In this document: in pieces, positions 34,243 to 42,310 of the stretch
Layout of the letters: every line of letters starts with the position of its first letter
How positions within the stretch are numbered: position 1 is the first letter of the stretch
DNA from: Fimbriimonas ginsengisoli Gsoil 348
Lineage (GTDB): Bacteria; Armatimonadota; Fimbriimonadia; Fimbriimonadales; Fimbriimonadaceae
Length of the DNA stretch: 64,000 bases
Direction: 5' to 3'
Assembly (NCBI GenBank): GCA_945881865.1
Contig: CAMCVK010000007.1
Coordinates: 62,001-126,000, forward strand
Notes under the pieces: model-generated
The model's input: only the letters and a program-made list of their open reading frames with translations
What the model was told of the DNA's origin: nothing
Database searches by the model: none
Position numbers and translations under genes: made by a program

Positions 34243-35067
34243 TCAGTATCCGGCGACGCCTAGCAGTTCGCGGGTTTCTTGATCCGCGGTTTCCAGCAAA
34301 CGTTTTGTGAGTCCGTTTTCTGGTGGCGTTCCGTCATTAACATTCTTAAGCCAGCAAGAGCTATAGGTAAGCGCTAGCATCCTTCGCAAAGTGGCATTCT
34401 CGCCCGACGCCATGCCGCGGTGCCAGAGATTGTTGTGGATGAAGACGCCTCCGCCGGCCGGGAGCCTCAGAACGACCTGATCCGGCTTATCCTCGAAGTC
34501 GTTCTCCCCCAGGGTCGCGCCTGTTTCCAGATGCGAACCTGGGACAAGTGCGACCGGACCGCTTTCGTCGGTGAGGTCATCGAGATACACGAGCACATCG
34601 AGGCTGTGGGGGAAGACGAAAAGCGGCGGCAACGGTCTGGGAACGGTCCGCTCGTGGAAGTGCCACACCGTCTGCTGGTTCGCCACTCCCGGAAAGGTGA
34701 TTCGTGCCGACAGGCGAGATTGGACCGCTGGGCCCAACACGGCGCGTGCCACCGAAACGGTTGGCGCAAAGTTCAGCAATTCCCAGAATGCCTCATGCTT
34801 GTCGAAGAGATGCCGAAGGAACTGACCGGAGAAACTGGAATTCGACGTGTAATCGCTGTCGGCCGCCCGTTCGCTCGCCGCAACTTCATCGACGGCGGTC
34901 CGAAGTCGGTCCAGGGTCTCGGGAGAGAGCAAGGATTCACGAACCAGATAGCCCTGGTGAACAAGATGATCGATCTCTTCCGGCGTTGCGTGAACTTCTA
35001 CGTTGCGCGCGGGCGCATGGGGGCTGCCGCCGATATGAAAAGTCTGGTTGTAAGTGGAGCTCGACAT
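34243..35067 (-). CDS. Phytanoyl-CoA dioxygenase family protein
   Basis: This 274-residue protein is a second PhyH-family member, not closely similar to the one at 30778. It opens with YLVRESLLSPETLDRLRTAVDEV, then VWHFHERTVPRPLPPLFVFP, HSLDVLVYLDDLTDESGPVALVPGSH, and the distal His in GVFIHNNLWHRGM. The HSLD pattern replaces the usual HxD, as in some subfamilies. Fe(II)/2-oxoglutarate oxygenation of an unknown substrate is the probable activity. The upstream gap 35068-35198 has no recognisable feature. Confidence 0.75.
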   Translation of the reverse strand: MSSSTYNQTFHIGGSPHAPARNVEVHATPEEIDHLVHQGYLVRESLLSPETLDRLRTAVDEVAASERAADSDYTSNSSFSGQFLRHLFDKHEAFWELLNFAPTVSVARAVLGPAVQSRLSARITFPGVANQQTVWHFHERTVPRPLPPLFVFPHSLDVLVYLDDLTDESGPVALVPGSHLETGATLGENDFEDKPDQVVLRLPAGGGVFIHNNLWHRGMASGENATLRRMLALTYSSCWLKNVNDGTPPENGLTKRLLETADQETRELLGVAGY

Positions 35068-35198
35068 CTGGGCACTTTCTCGGTCCGATTCTACAACGCG
35101 GCCACATGCGGCTGGCTCCCTGAGAACGGAAAACCACCGAGGGTGCTATATTTTCCGTCCTTACCTAAGGGAGGTACTAAGCTGCAAAGATAGGACTC

Positions 35199-36143
35199 TC
35201 ACGCGCGACGGCGCATCTGATCCGCCAGGTCCTTGGCCGCTGGCGCCCAGTCCGGAAAATGGAATTTGAAGCCCGCGTCCAGCAACCGGGTCGGCACCAC
35301 GCGGCGACTCTTCATCACCAGCTCAGAGTCGCCGTTCATCACCCATGCACCGATATTGATCATCCAGGGCATGGCCGGAAGGCCAATCGGGATGCCCCAG
35401 GCGCGCCGGAGGTCTTTCGCAAACTGTGCCTGCGGGAGAGGGTTCGGCGCGCATATGTTCACCGGACCGGCCAAATCGCCCTCGATGATGAACTCCATTG
35501 CTCGAACCATGTCTTGCTCGTGCACCCAAGACACAAACTGACGGCCCGAGCCTAGCTGGCCGCCCAGGCCCATCCGCGTCAGCCCCGAGAAGATGTCGAA
35601 CGCGCTTTCCTTGTCGATTCCCATCATGATCGCTGTGCGTAAAGGCACTTTTCGCGTGTTCGGCGTGACGGCTTTTTCGAGTTCGGCTTCCCAGTTTTTC
35701 GCGATCTGGATGCTAAAGTTCCAAACCTTGGGCACGCCGGGTTCCGCGCCACCCAGTTCGCCGGTCGCCTCGTCGTTGGCTTTGCCAAAGGTGTGGGCGT
35801 AGATCGTCGCGGTGCTTGCCTGCAGCCACACGCTCGGCGGGTTGGAACACTCTGCGATCGCCGTTCCCAGGACTTGGGTCGATAGGATGCGGCTGCTCAT
35901 CATCTCTTGCAGGTTTACTTCGTTGTATCGGCAATGAACCCGCCGGCCCGCGAGGTTGATGACGACATCGGCGCCTTCGAGCGCTTCGGTCCAGCGGCCA
36001 AGCGTCTGGCCATCCCACCGGACGTCGTCCGGCGATTTCGGGTTCCGCGTCACGGTGGTGATCCGATACTTTTCCGGGTCCAGGTGCCGTCGAATCGCCG
36101 CCCCCATGTGCCCCGTCCCGCCGAAGATCAGAACCCGCTTCAT
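35199..36143 (-). CDS. NAD-dependent epimerase/dehydratase-like protein (YfcH/SDR39U1 type)
   Basis: The 314-residue protein is of the extended short-chain dehydrogenase type. It has the nucleotide-binding motif FGGTGHMGAAIRRHL at residues 7-21, INLAGR for the second strand, the conserved VWLQASTATIYAH region (Ser and Tyr), and a DUF1731-like C-terminal segment (NGDSELVMKSRRVVPTRLLDAGF). YfcH-type proteins are widespread and of unknown substrate. It probably uses NADP. TAACCT ends six bases before ATG 36143. Confidence 0.85.
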   Translation of the reverse strand: MKRVLIFGGTGHMGAAIRRHLDPEKYRITTVTRNPKSPDDVRWDGQTLGRWTEALEGADVVINLAGRRVHCRYNEVNLQEMMSSRILSTQVLGTAIAECSNPPSVWLQASTATIYAHTFGKANDEATGELGGAEPGVPKVWNFSIQIAKNWEAELEKAVTPNTRKVPLRTAIMMGIDKESAFDIFSGLTRMGLGGQLGSGRQFVSWVHEQDMVRAMEFIIEGDLAGPVNICAPNPLPQAQFAKDLRRAWGIPIGLPAMPWMINIGAWVMNGDSELVMKSRRVVPTRLLDAGFKFHFPDWAPAAKDLADQMRRRA

Positions 36144-36149
36144 GTTCGG

Positions 36150-36155
36150 AGGTTA
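36150..36155 (-). promoter_or_regulatory. TAACCT -10-like box six bases before the epimerase ATG
   Basis: Minus-strand TAACCT, then CCGAAC, then ATG. It is placed eight bases from a REP element (36163-36192), so the REP may affect this promoter. Confidence 0.45.
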
Positions 36156-36162
36156 CCAATTA

Positions 36163-36192
36163 GTGCCACTGGTGAGCCTCGCTCACCAGTGC
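36163..36192. repeat. REP element R1 (short)
   Basis: GTGCCACTGGTGAGC followed by CTCGCTCACCAGTGC gives a near-perfect palindrome. It is the shortest of seven related REPs in this window, lacking the 10-15 base loop of the others. Confidence 0.8.
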
Positions 36193-36257
36193 TAACTATT
36201 ACTCTCGAGATTGAACAAATCGGCCCATGAGATTGTTTCCGAGCCTCGTGCAGGATT

Positions 36258-36641
36258 TTAAGTGTGCTCCGCTGCCTTTGCGATATAGATCTCATAGATC
36301 GCGAATGGAATCACAATCGCCAGTTCTATCGCAAAGTACGCCATGCTCAACGGCGTTGAGGATCGATGCATGAAGGCTCCGGCACTCAGTGACACTACGC
36401 AATACGCGATGTTTAGCAGCCCAATTGTGAGGAGCTGCGTCTCCGATGGGCCGGGCTGAATTCTCCAGCAGCGAAAAGAGTTTATGGCCAAAAGGGATGC
36501 TGCCCCCGCGAAGCTTGCGAAAAATGACTTGGGCAGCCCAGCGATTTCCGTCGATAACACGGTGAGTACTCCTAGGCTAATCATCGAAAACACCGCGCCG
36601 ATTGCGTCGATCAAGCACAGGAGCTTCAGTCGACTTGACAC
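36258..36641 (-). CDS. Four-helix membrane protein of unknown function
   Basis: The 127-residue protein has four hydrophobic segments (about residues 8-30, 37-56, 70-90, 98-120) and short loops. The family is not recognised. GTG 36641 lies six bases after TAGCTT on the minus strand. Confidence 0.55.
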   Translation of the reverse strand: MSSRLKLLCLIDAIGAVFSMISLGVLTVLSTEIAGLPKSFFASFAGAASLLAINSFRCWRIQPGPSETQLLTIGLLNIAYCVVSLSAGAFMHRSSTPLSMAYFAIELAIVIPFAIYEIYIAKAAEHT

Positions 36642-36647
36642 GATTTC

Positions 36648-36653
36648 AAGCTA
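36648..36653 (-). promoter_or_regulatory. TAGCTT -10-like box six bases before a GTG start
   Basis: Minus-strand TAGCTT, then GAAATC, then the GTG of the four-helix membrane protein gene. Confidence 0.45.
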
Positions 36654-36677
36654 CCACGGCGGAGGGACGGGTGGTGA

Positions 36678-36721
36678 GCACTGGCGAGTGAGGCAAAACC
36701 ATCCTTCCTCACCAGTGGCAC
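36678..36721. repeat. REP element R2
   Basis: GCACTGGCGAGTGAGGC on the left and CCTCACCAGTGGCAC on the right form an imperfect palindrome of the same family, in the reverse orientation to R1. R1 and R2 bracket the four-helix membrane protein gene. Confidence 0.7.
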
Positions 36722-36808
36722 CCATTCATTCCAGATCGAACGAGCGAGTCGCAGAAATCTCGTCCGACGCAACCGTCGGCAGCTTCGCTCGTGGTGTCAG
36801 GCAAGGGG

Positions 36809-36814
36809 TAGCAT
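36809..36814 (+). promoter_or_regulatory. TAGCAT -10-like box six bases before a GTG start
   Basis: TAGCAT is followed by CGGGCC and then GTG 36821 of the GH5 gene; the spacing supports that GTG as the true start. Confidence 0.5.
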
Positions 36815-36820
36815 CGGGCC

Positions 36821-37918
36821 GTGTTCCGGCCTCTCCCCACCGCTGCCTTGCTCTGCTTTGCCGCGCTCTTGGTCGCTTGCAGCGTTGGCAAGGTTGCAAC
36901 CGAGTCTGACACCCCCACCGCCAGCGAGACGAACCGCTCGTTAGCAACGGGCTTCAACCTCGGCAATACGTTTGACTACGACATCCACTCGACCAGCCTC
37001 AAGGACGTCTCACCTCTGATCGATCTCTACGCCGCGGCCGGTATGCGGCACGTCCGGATTCCGGTGACCTGGGGCAATCCGATTAAAGGCAATAACCTTT
37101 GCGATGACCAGGGGAAGCTGAACCTGAAGAATTCGCGCATCACAGATTTAGCGCAAGTCGTGGACTACGCCCTCGGAAAGGGCCTTTACGTGATTGTCGA
37201 CACCCATCATGAGCATTGGTTGAAGGATGGCTACGATGGCTCGGCCAAGTACAACGAGAAGTTCACGAATCTCTGGACCGGGATCGCAACCCTCTTCAAG
37301 GACAGCTCGCCAAAGCTGATTCTCGAGATTCTGAACGAGCCGGAAAAGGCATTTGGCGACTGGACCGGCTCGGTGAAACCGTTCGAACCCCGAGCCCTTG
37401 CCCTAACGCGCCAAATCAATGAAATCGGCGTGAAGGCGGTTCGCAAAGTGAGCCCAACCCGAATCATCATGGTCGGCACAAATGGCCAGGGCAACCACTC
37501 GATGCTGGATGAGGTCTATCCCGATGCGCAGAGCTTGCCCGGCGGCGGCAAGGACAAGCACCTCATCGTCACCGTTCACACCTACGACCCTTGGCCCTTC
37601 TGCGGCCAGGATGGCAGCAACGCGAGGTGGCCCGGAGCGGATGCCATTACAGGTCCGATCAAGGCGGTTGCCGCTCACGGTCGCAAGCTCGGTGTGCCAA
37701 TCAACTATGGCGAATTCGGAGTCGGACGGACTGGGGGCAACGAGCGCGATACCGACCTGGTGCGCGGGTACTACCGCTTGGTCCGGAAGACGGCCTTGGC
37801 CGAGGGGATGTCCGTTACGCCTTGGGACGATCGCGGCTGGTTCGGCTTGACGGCTCCTGCGTCGGGCGGCAAATTCCGCTTCGTGGCCGATATCTTGCCT
37901 TCGATGATGAAGGACTAG
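36821..37918 (+). CDS. GH5 cellulase-like lipoprotein
   Basis: The 365-residue protein is a glycoside hydrolase family 5 endoglucanase-like enzyme. Motifs in order: GFNLGNTFDY, HVRIPVTWGNP, VIVDTHHEHW, the acid/base Glu in ILEILNEPE, TVHTYDPWPF, and the nucleophile Glu in INYGEFGVGR. The N-terminus has a lipobox (ALLVAC), so it is a membrane-anchored lipoprotein. It should cleave beta-1,4-glucan or a related polymer outside the cytoplasm. The start is GTG 36821. The region after it (37919-38139) holds no recognisable gene. Confidence 0.88.
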   Translation: MFRPLPTAALLCFAALLVACSVGKVATESDTPTASETNRSLATGFNLGNTFDYDIHSTSLKDVSPLIDLYAAAGMRHVRIPVTWGNPIKGNNLCDDQGKLNLKNSRITDLAQVVDYALGKGLYVIVDTHHEHWLKDGYDGSAKYNEKFTNLWTGIATLFKDSSPKLILEILNEPEKAFGDWTGSVKPFEPRALALTRQINEIGVKAVRKVSPTRIIMVGTNGQGNHSMLDEVYPDAQSLPGGGKDKHLIVTVHTYDPWPFCGQDGSNARWPGADAITGPIKAVAAHGRKLGVPINYGEFGVGRTGGNERDTDLVRGYYRLVRKTALAEGMSVTPWDDRGWFGLTAPASGGKFRFVADILPSMMKD

Positions 37919-38139
37919 GTTTTACGGTGGCTTTCTGTCAGCGCTAGTACGTCGCCGTAAGGGGACTCGCCGATCTTGCCAAGTGGAGCCTTGGGCATAC
38001 TAGGTGGCATGTCGAGTCCTCATCCTCGATAACAGGGGAGAGGTCACAATGCCGAAGGTTACGATTCGTTCGGTGCGTGATGTCGCCAGAGTAAAAGACT
38101 GCGAAGGCAATACGTTTAGTGTAGCGAAGTAATTTTAGA

Positions 38140-38592
38140 ATGATCCTTACCGAACCGAACGAGTATGTCGACTTCCTCGCCCCGTATCCCGAGGGAACCC
38201 AGGAACTTGCGCGTGGGCTACGCAACCGCCTCGTGGATCTGCTGCCGCCGTGCATCGAGACGGTTTGGGATGCCACGAACGCCGTCGGAGTCGCTTATGG
38301 GTTCTCTGAGCTCAACCGCGATCACTTTATTCACCTGCCCGTTTACACCAAGTATGTAAACATTGGCTTTTCGGATGGCGCATCTCTCAGCGATCCCGAG
38401 CAACGCCTTAAAGGGAGCGGGGCGCGCATCCGGCATATCAAACTAACCCGTGTCGACGACCTTGATGATCCGTATCTGCATGGCCTGATCGCGCAAGCCT
38501 GCCAGTTGGCAAAACAGCCGAGTTCACCCATCACACCTCAAACGATTATTCGCGTGATGGACGGCCCCAAACGCAGACCGAAGCCAGTGTAA
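38140..38592 (+). CDS. DUF1801 (YdhG-like) family protein
   Basis: The 150-residue protein resembles the DUF1801 family: LAPYPEGTQELARGLRNRLVDLLPPCIETVWDATN, then NAVGVAYGFSE and a HFIHLPVYTKYVNIGFSDGASL strand. The family is small, soluble and of unknown function, with a fold similar to frataxin-related and phage proteins. There is no obvious partner gene. Confidence 0.65.
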   Translation: MILTEPNEYVDFLAPYPEGTQELARGLRNRLVDLLPPCIETVWDATNAVGVAYGFSELNRDHFIHLPVYTKYVNIGFSDGASLSDPEQRLKGSGARIRHIKLTRVDDLDDPYLHGLIAQACQLAKQPSSPITPQTIIRVMDGPKRRPKPV

Positions 38593-38735
38593 TGACGGCC
38601 ACGGAGGTAAGTGGATCAGGTCGGAATACCTCCGAGTTGCAGCTCCGGCTGTTTGAGGAAGTGTCACCAATCCATCGGGTTTGGGGCGTTCGCACTACCT
38701 TCGGCGTCACCGAGGCTAGGTAGCCTTCCGGTCAC

Positions 38736-39128
38736 ATGAGAACGAGCGCGGAACTGGCGGGAATGCATGTCCAGAATATTGGTAAGCCAATTGAACAGCA
38801 GGATTTGAGCACCTACTCACCGAACATCACCGTGACGTTTCCGTTTGCGCCGGAGGGACACACGCTATCTTTGCAGGGGGTTGAGGCTGCCTCAAAGTTC
38901 TCAGCCGCGATCGGCGAGTTCACGGCCGGGCACACCGTGGAGGGGTTGGTGATCTTGGCGGATGATGATCGACTTACCGTGAGCTACACGGAGAGCTCGG
39001 TCTTCAAGTCGACCGGATGCAATTACCGCTCGGAGATCGTCTGGACGGGAACGGTTGAAGGCGAGCTGATTTCTTCGCTCACGGAATACTACAACCCGCT
39101 TGCAGTTTTAGCCGCCCTGGGCGAGTGA
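38736..39128 (+). CDS. NTF2-like domain protein
   Basis: This 130-residue protein begins MRTSAELAGMHVQNI and then has YSPNITVTFPFAPEGHTLSLQG, typical of a nuclear transport factor 2 (SnoaL-like) fold. It closes with SEIVWTGTVEGELISSLTEYYNP, a common SnoaL ending. TAGCCT ends nine bases before the ATG. It lies immediately upstream of the REP cluster and is not related to the RAYT. Confidence 0.6.
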   Translation: MRTSAELAGMHVQNIGKPIEQQDLSTYSPNITVTFPFAPEGHTLSLQGVEAASKFSAAIGEFTAGHTVEGLVILADDDRLTVSYTESSVFKSTGCNYRSEIVWTGTVEGELISSLTEYYNPLAVLAALGE

Positions 39129-39138
39129 GATTTGGTCC

Positions 39139-39182
39139 GTGCCACTGGTGCGCGAGGATGCTCGTGCCTCGATCACCAGTGC
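39139..39182. repeat. REP element R3
   Basis: GTGCCACTGGTGCGCGAGG, a loop, then CCTCGATCACCAGTGC. Same orientation as R4, which follows after 21 bases. Confidence 0.8.
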
Positions 39183-39203
39183 TCGTAGTCTTCACCCAAC
39201 TTG

Positions 39204-39247
39204 GTGCCACTGGTGTGCGAGGGTGTTTGTGGCTCGCTCAACAGTGC
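39204..39247. repeat. REP element R4
   Basis: GTGCCACTGGTGTGCGAGG, a loop, then GGCTCGCTCAACAGTGC. It lies 30 bases upstream of the RAYT gene. Confidence 0.78.
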
Positions 39248-39277
39248 CACAGACAACCGAGATAAAATCGAATCGTC

Positions 39278-39829
39278 GTGGAGCACCGAAAGACAAGAGT
39301 AGCTTGGAACACTCCGGGGCAAGCTCATTCTCTGACCGTCTCGACTTACCAGCGTCGACCTACCTTGCTTCACTCCGGAGCTGCCGAGCTATTCCTGCAG
39401 CGACTTGATGCATCCCGGAAGCTTCTTGGGTTCGAGCTCTGGGCTTACGTTATCATGCCAGAACACGTGCACCTGGTCATTAACCCGGTCCACGAAGGGT
39501 ATTCGATCTCCGAGATTTTGAAGTCGCTCAAGGGTCCATGCGCCAAAGAGATCCTCCGCCTACACCCAGAACTGAAGGAAAGTTGCCGTCATCAAAGGAC
39601 CAATGGCAGCCAGGAGTACCGGTTTTGGCAGGTCGGTGGAGGCTTTGATCGCAATCTCGCGACTACCCAAGCTACTTGGACCGCGATCCAGTACGTTCAC
39701 CAAAACCCGGTGAAGCGGGGCCTTTGCGAATCACCGGCCGACTGGCCGTGGTCAAGCTTCCTGGCTTATTCCGAGTCGGAAGCGCATCCTCCGATTCCGG
39801 TCGACTTGTGCCGTATTGGGACCGACTAG
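39278..39829 (+). CDS. REP-associated tyrosine transposase (RAYT)
   Basis: The 183-residue protein is a Y1/HUH transposase of the TnpA_REP type: the metal-binding HUH motif is EHVHLVINP, and the catalytic Tyr lies in IQYVHQNPVKRGL. RAYTs cut and move REP sequences, and here three REPs of one family sit around the gene (two upstream, one downstream in inverted orientation). It starts at GTG 39278, nine bases after TAAAAT. The coding sequence ends at 39829, 33 bases before REP R5. The length and motifs look complete, so the copy may be active. Confidence 0.9.
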   Translation: MEHRKTRVAWNTPGQAHSLTVSTYQRRPTLLHSGAAELFLQRLDASRKLLGFELWAYVIMPEHVHLVINPVHEGYSISEILKSLKGPCAKEILRLHPELKESCRHQRTNGSQEYRFWQVGGGFDRNLATTQATWTAIQYVHQNPVKRGLCESPADWPWSSFLAYSESEAHPPIPVDLCRIGTD

Positions 39830-39861
39830 AACTCACTGTCCTCAGTTGAGTGGACCGGTTA

Positions 39862-39905
39862 GCACTGGTGAGCGAGGCAAAGACCTCCTCGCTCACCAGT
39901 GGCAC
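39862..39905. repeat. REP element R5
   Basis: GCACTGGTGAGCGAGGC, a loop, then CCTCGCTCACCAGTGGCAC, in inverted orientation to R4. It closes the RAYT unit on its right. Confidence 0.85.
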
Positions 39906-40051
39906 CCGTGGTCTAGAGGTTGAACTCCCGTCCGGTTGACCCTCTAGCAAACAACAATACAAAATCAGTAGTTACTACTTTGCGCGAATGAAATTCTGCC
40001 GTCGATCCCAGGTACCCGATCCAATTCGAGGATTCCGCCGGTTCGAATTAG

Positions 40052-40095
40052 GTGCCACTGGTGTGCGAGGATGTTCTTGCCTCGCTCACCAGTGC
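40052..40095. repeat. REP element R6
   Basis: GTGCCACTGGTGTGCGAGG, loop ATGTTCTTG, then CCTCGCTCACCAGTGC. R7 is its exact reverse complement. Confidence 0.88.
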
Positions 40096-40259
40096 CTCGA
40101 AGTCCAGAAGAATCGGATCTTCGTGGACCACCAATTGAGTGGCCGAGGTCAAGCTCTGTAGAGCATTCCAAGTCGGACGGCTATCCGCCGACTACGATCG
40201 GCGCCTGTCGAATTGGGATTGACTGGAACTGACCTTCGTCGACTGGGGCGAGTTTCGGA
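40096..40259 (+). pseudogene. Internally deleted copy of the RAYT unit
   Basis: The sequence between R6 and R7 matches both ends of the RAYT unit but lacks its middle. GAATCGGATCTTCGTGGACCACC resembles the RAYT start region around 39269-39288. TGGCCGAGGTCAAGCT, TTCCAAGTCGGA, and GAATTGGGATTGACTGGAAC resemble the 3' end of the transposase (39745-39840: TGGCCGTGGTCAAGCT, TTCCGAGTCGGA, TATTGGGACCGACTAGAAC). About 450 bases of the coding region are missing. The product could not be functional, so this is a non-autonomous derivative. Confidence 0.7.
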
Positions 40260-40303
40260 GCACTGGTGAGCGAGGCAAGAACATCCTCGCACACCAGTGG
40301 CAC
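40260..40303. repeat. REP element R7
   Basis: Exact reverse complement of R6 over 44 bases. R6, the deleted RAYT and R7 together form a BIME-like unit of 252 bases. Confidence 0.88.
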
Positions 40304-40359
40304 CCTAGATCTGAGGGTGGAGCGTTAGCGGCCGATAACGTCATTCCGCTGACCCAACC

Positions 40360-40593
40360 TTATGCTTTAAGCGAATATGTCTTGGAATCCTCGTGATACT
40401 GAACGCGCCCTTCTTCTATTAAATGCCCAAGAACGGTCCAAACAAGATAGCCGTGTTGACCGCCCCTTCTACTGTTTTGAAGACCGAGGTAGTTGCCACT
40501 ATCCGAGTTCTTACAACCCGGATGCAATTCCAAGTATTCAAGCACCGACTCCTTCAGTAGTTGGAGGCCTCGAACTGCTTTTTCTGAACTCAT
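40360..40593 (-). CDS. Small winged-helix-like protein
   Basis: The 77-residue protein (ATG 40593; GTG 40629 also possible) has ESVLEYLELHPGCKNSDSGN, a long helix-turn, GYLVWTVLGHLIEEGRVQYH and a C-terminal strand, a layout like small winged-helix DNA-binding proteins. It lies downstream of tRNA-Thr on the same strand and may be in the tRNA transcript. Its function is unknown. Confidence 0.5.
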   Translation of the reverse strand: MSSEKAVRGLQLLKESVLEYLELHPGCKNSDSGNYLGLQNSRRGGQHGYLVWTVLGHLIEEGRVQYHEDSKTYSLKA

Positions 40594-40675
40594 GTCAACA
40601 CGCGAATCCTGGAAGAAGTGAACCGACACAGGTCATCCCTCCGTCGGCCAGAGGGCTGACCAAAACCCTCCGAAA

Positions 40676-40750
40676 TGGAGCCTCCGACGAGATTCGAACC
40701 CGTGACCTCTTCTTTACCAAAGAAGTGCTCTGCCCCTGAGCTACGGAGGC
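40676..40750 (-). tRNA. tRNA-Thr (GGT)
   Basis: Reading from 40750 on the minus strand, GCCTCCG pairs with CGGAGGC, followed by discriminator T and an encoded CCA. The anticodon stem CTTCT/AGAAG holds loop TTGGTAA with anticodon GGT. The T arm has GGTTCGAAT. The length is 75 with CCA. Confidence 0.93.
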
Positions 40751-40764
40751 GCAAACATCAAGCG

Positions 40765-40850
40765 TGGTGGGTAGAGCAGGATTCGAACCTGCGTAGGCTC
40801 TCGCCGACAGATTTACAGTCTGTTCCCATTGGCCACTCGGGCATCTACCC
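40765..40850 (-). tRNA. tRNA-Tyr (GTA), class II with long variable arm
   Basis: GGGTAGA pairs with TCTACCC, then A and an encoded CCA. Anticodon loop CTGTAAA gives anticodon GTA. The variable arm (TCGGCGAGAGCC region) is long, as in bacterial tRNA-Tyr. It precedes tRNA-Thr by 14 bases, so both are likely cut from one transcript. Confidence 0.93.
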
Positions 40851-40912
40851 GCTTGAACGCGAGAGTTATACCCCACGCAGGACCGGTCCGACCGCGCCGC
40901 CTCGATATCCCG

Positions 40913-40918
40913 TAAACT
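40913..40918 (+). promoter_or_regulatory. TAAACT -10-like box six bases before the leuC ATG
   Basis: TAAACT, then AGGGCC, then ATG 40925. It would drive a leaderless mRNA for the leuC to yidD chain. Confidence 0.55.
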
Positions 40919-40924
40919 AGGGCC

Positions 40925-42310
40925 ATGGCGAAGACGCTTTTCGAGAAGATTTGGCACAAACACCACGTAGCCGACCTTCCCGGCGGCGGCTCGCTGCTGT
41001 TCATCGACCGGCACCTGGTGCACGAGGTCACTTCGCCGCAGGCGTTCGACGGCCTTCGGCTGCACCACCGAAAGGTTCGCCGCCCGGACCTCACCTTCGC
41101 GACGGTGGACCACAACGTTCCGACCGACGGCCGCGCGATCGACCCGGAATCGCTGAGCGGCAAGCAGCTCGCCGCGCTGAAGGAAAACTGCGCCGAGTTC
41201 GGTGTTCCGCTCTTCGGCTACGGCGAAAGCCGCCAGGGCATCGTGCACGTCATCGGCCCGGAACTTGGCATCACGCTGCCTGGTCTCACGATTGTGTGCG
41301 GCGATAGCCATACCTCCACCCACGGCGCGTTCGGCGCGCTCGCCTTCGGAATCGGCACCAGCGAGGTCGAGCACGTTTTGGCGACGCAAACCCTTCGGAG
41401 CCCGTCGCGACCGAAGAGCCTGGGCATCGAGCTGACCGGTTCGCTCGGCGGCGGAGTCTCGGCGAAGGACCTCATCTTGGCGGTCATCCGGCAGCTCGGC
41501 GCGAGCGGCGGAACCGGCTACGTTGCCGAATACTACGGCGACGCGATTTCGCGGCTCGGCATGAGCGGCCGCATGACGGTTTGCAACATGAGCATCGAGA
41601 TGGGTGCGCGCGCCGGACTGATCGCTCCCGACGAAACCACGTTTGCCTACCTAAGTGACGGTGAACGCCCGTACGCTCCGAAGGGTTCGGCGTTTGACGA
41701 ACTTGTGGAGTCCTCGCGCGATCTGAAGACCGACGACGTGGCCGCTTTCGACCGGTCCGTCTCGGTGCAGGTCGATCAGCTCGCGCCGCAGGTCACTTGG
41801 GGCACGACGCCGGCGATGACGATCGACATCAACGCGGCCATTCCGGAGCCAAGAGACGAATCCGAGGCGCGGGCGCTTCGCTACATGGGGCTGCACGTGG
41901 GAGACTCCATGGCGGATCAGGCGGTTCAAACGGTGTTCATCGGCTCCTGCACCAACTCGCGCATTGAGGATCTGCGTGAAGCGGCAGCGGTCGTTCGCGG
42001 CCACAAGGTCGCCAGCGGCGTGAGGGCGTTGGTCGTTCCCGGCAGCGCAAAGGTCCGCACGCAGGCCATGCAAGAAGGCCTGCACACCGCCTTTACGGAC
42101 GCTGGATTCGAGTGGCACATGGCTGGCTGCTCGATGTGCCTCGGCATGAACGGCGACATTTTGCGACCGCAAGAGCGCAGCGCCAGCACCAGCAATCGGC
42201 CCTACGAGGGACGCCAGGGACCGGGATCAAGGACCCATTTGGTCTCACCGATGACGGCGGCCGCCACCGCCCTGCGGGGTAAATTTACAGATCCGAGGGA
42301 GTATCTATGA
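40925..42310 (+). CDS. leuC: 3-isopropylmalate dehydratase large subunit
   Basis: LeuC with LeuD isomerises 2-isopropylmalate to 3-isopropylmalate in leucine biosynthesis. The 461-residue protein has the normal start [32 protein letters not shown], the three [4Fe-4S] cysteines (the first in [14 protein letters not shown] context, the others in FIGSCTNSR and GCSMCLGMN) and the C-terminal [17 protein letters not shown]. The leuD gene is not adjacent; instead the ATGA overlap leads into a secreted protein and then rpmH-rnpA. Close relatives (homoaconitase, dimethylmalate dehydratase) cannot be wholly excluded, but the match to LeuC is strong. Confidence 0.93.
   Translation: MAKTLFEKIWHKHHVADLPGGGSLLFIDRHLVHEVTSPQAFDGLRLHHRKVRRPDLTFATVDHNVPTDGRAIDPESLSGKQLAALKENCAEFGVPLFGYGESRQGIVHVIGPELGITLPGLTIVCGDSHTSTHGAFGALAFGIGTSEVEHVLATQTLRSPSRPKSLGIELTGSLGGGVSAKDLILAVIRQLGASGGTGYVAEYYGDAISRLGMSGRMTVCNMSIEMGARAGLIAPDETTFAYLSDGERPYAPKGSAFDELVESSRDLKTDDVAAFDRSVSVQVDQLAPQVTWGTTPAMTIDINAAIPEPRDESEARALRYMGLHVGDSMADQAVQTVFIGSCTNSRIEDLREAAAVVRGHKVASGVRALVVPGSAKVRTQAMQEGLHTAFTDAGFEWHMAGCSMCLGMNGDILRPQERSASTSNRPYEGRQGPGSRTHLVSPMTAAATALRGKFTDPREYL

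Noticed and set aside
39139-40303. Regularly spaced palindromes considered as a CRISPR array
   Set aside because: The spacing is irregular, copies occur in both orientations, and a RAYT gene lies among them. No cas genes are present.
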